The notes beneath the pieces are model-generated. The model searched no databases, was not told the DNA's origin, and was given only the letters and a program-made list of their open reading frames with translations. Made by a program: the position numbers and the translations under genes. Shown here in pieces: positions 5,035 to 5,203 of a stretch of DNA of 5,203 nt (the first letter of the stretch is position 1; each line of letters begins with the position of its first letter). Origin of the DNA: JAJZQD01 sp021847735 (GTDB lineage Bacteria > Bacillota > Thermincolia > Thermincolales > UBA2595); the NCBI GenBank assembly GCA_027324025.1, contig DAHVYW010000039.1, forward strand, positions 1 through 5,203. The letters are read 5' to 3'.

Positions 5035-5203
5035 TTACCCTGCATTCCCTTGACATAAGCATAAAATTTGAACTGCTCTTCGAGAAATGAGTTTAAGGTG
5101 TTTGAAGTTCAGCTGGTGGATATGTTCCACTGCAATAAAATTAGGGTTTGCAATAGACAAAACCACCTGGGTTTTGAGGGATTCATGAAACGAAGTATTA
5201 AGA
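5035..5203 (-). CDS. Unrecognised reading frame running off the right edge (C-terminal 55 codons)
   Basis: A minus-strand frame is open from the window edge to TAA at 5037-5035. The peptide has a protein-like make-up, with IANPNFIAVEHIHQL followed by basic KHLKLISRRAVQ, and no low-complexity character. I do not recognise the family. The tail of a transposase or other mobile-element protein is a guess from the setting among tRNA remnants and broken genes. An open frame this short can occur by chance, so confidence is low. Confidence 0.35.
   Translation of the reverse strand, partial: LNTSFHESLKTQVVLSIANPNFIAVEHIHQLNFKHLKLISRRAVQILCLCQGNAG

Noticed and set aside
5050..5080. TTGACA at 5050 as a plus-strand promoter
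   Set aside because: No -10-like sequence stands 16-18 nt downstream and no gene follows on that strand.

Overview
The window looks like chromosomal DNA from an anaerobic Gram-positive bacterium of the Clostridia (Peptococcales/Desulfotomaculum/heliobacterial type). This is inferred from three things: cobalamin-type radical SAM enzymes, a CcsA/HemX-type c-cytochrome assembly protein, and an S-layer-homology (SLH) fragment of a kind common in such organisms. No phage, CRISPR or intact transposon is visible.

Left part (1-2113, plus strand): the 3' end of a CcsA/ResC/HemX-type membrane protein, cut by the window edge, is followed after 12 nt by a full-length B12-binding radical SAM protein. The latter strongly resembles BchE, the anaerobic Mg-protoporphyrin monomethyl ester cyclase. 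The two are probably one operon with a haem or tetrapyrrole theme. A hairpin with A and T tracts at 2116-2144 can end transcription from both sides.

Middle (2126-3830, minus strand): a second, different B12-binding radical SAM protein of unknown substrate starts at a TTG codon with a strong ribosome binding site. It overlaps by 8 nt a small three-helix membrane protein. Divergent from this pair is a TetR-type regulator gene at 3967. The two promoters share their -35 region, and short palindromes lie over the shared region and over the regulator's transcription start. The likely original arrangement is a TetR repressor controlling itself and the radical SAM/membrane-protein pair.

Right part (about 4270-5203): a scrambled accessory region. 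The TetR gene stops after its DNA-binding domain and runs straight into the last two SLH repeats of a surface-protein gene, itself broken by an in-frame TAA. After a GC-rich hairpin comes a tRNA-Ala(GGC)-like sequence with a sound 3' half (anticodon arm, T arm, CCA) but a decayed 5' half, then a 17-bp terminator-like hairpin. Two more partial copies of the tRNA anticodon arm follow within 190 bp, a pattern that suggests old integration or excision at a tRNA attachment site. At the right edge a minus-strand reading frame runs off the window and is not recognised.

The best candidate for an undescribed system is the TetR-linked pair of a B12-radical SAM enzyme and a small membrane protein. The BchE-like enzyme beside a cytochrome c/haem assembly gene is a second one.
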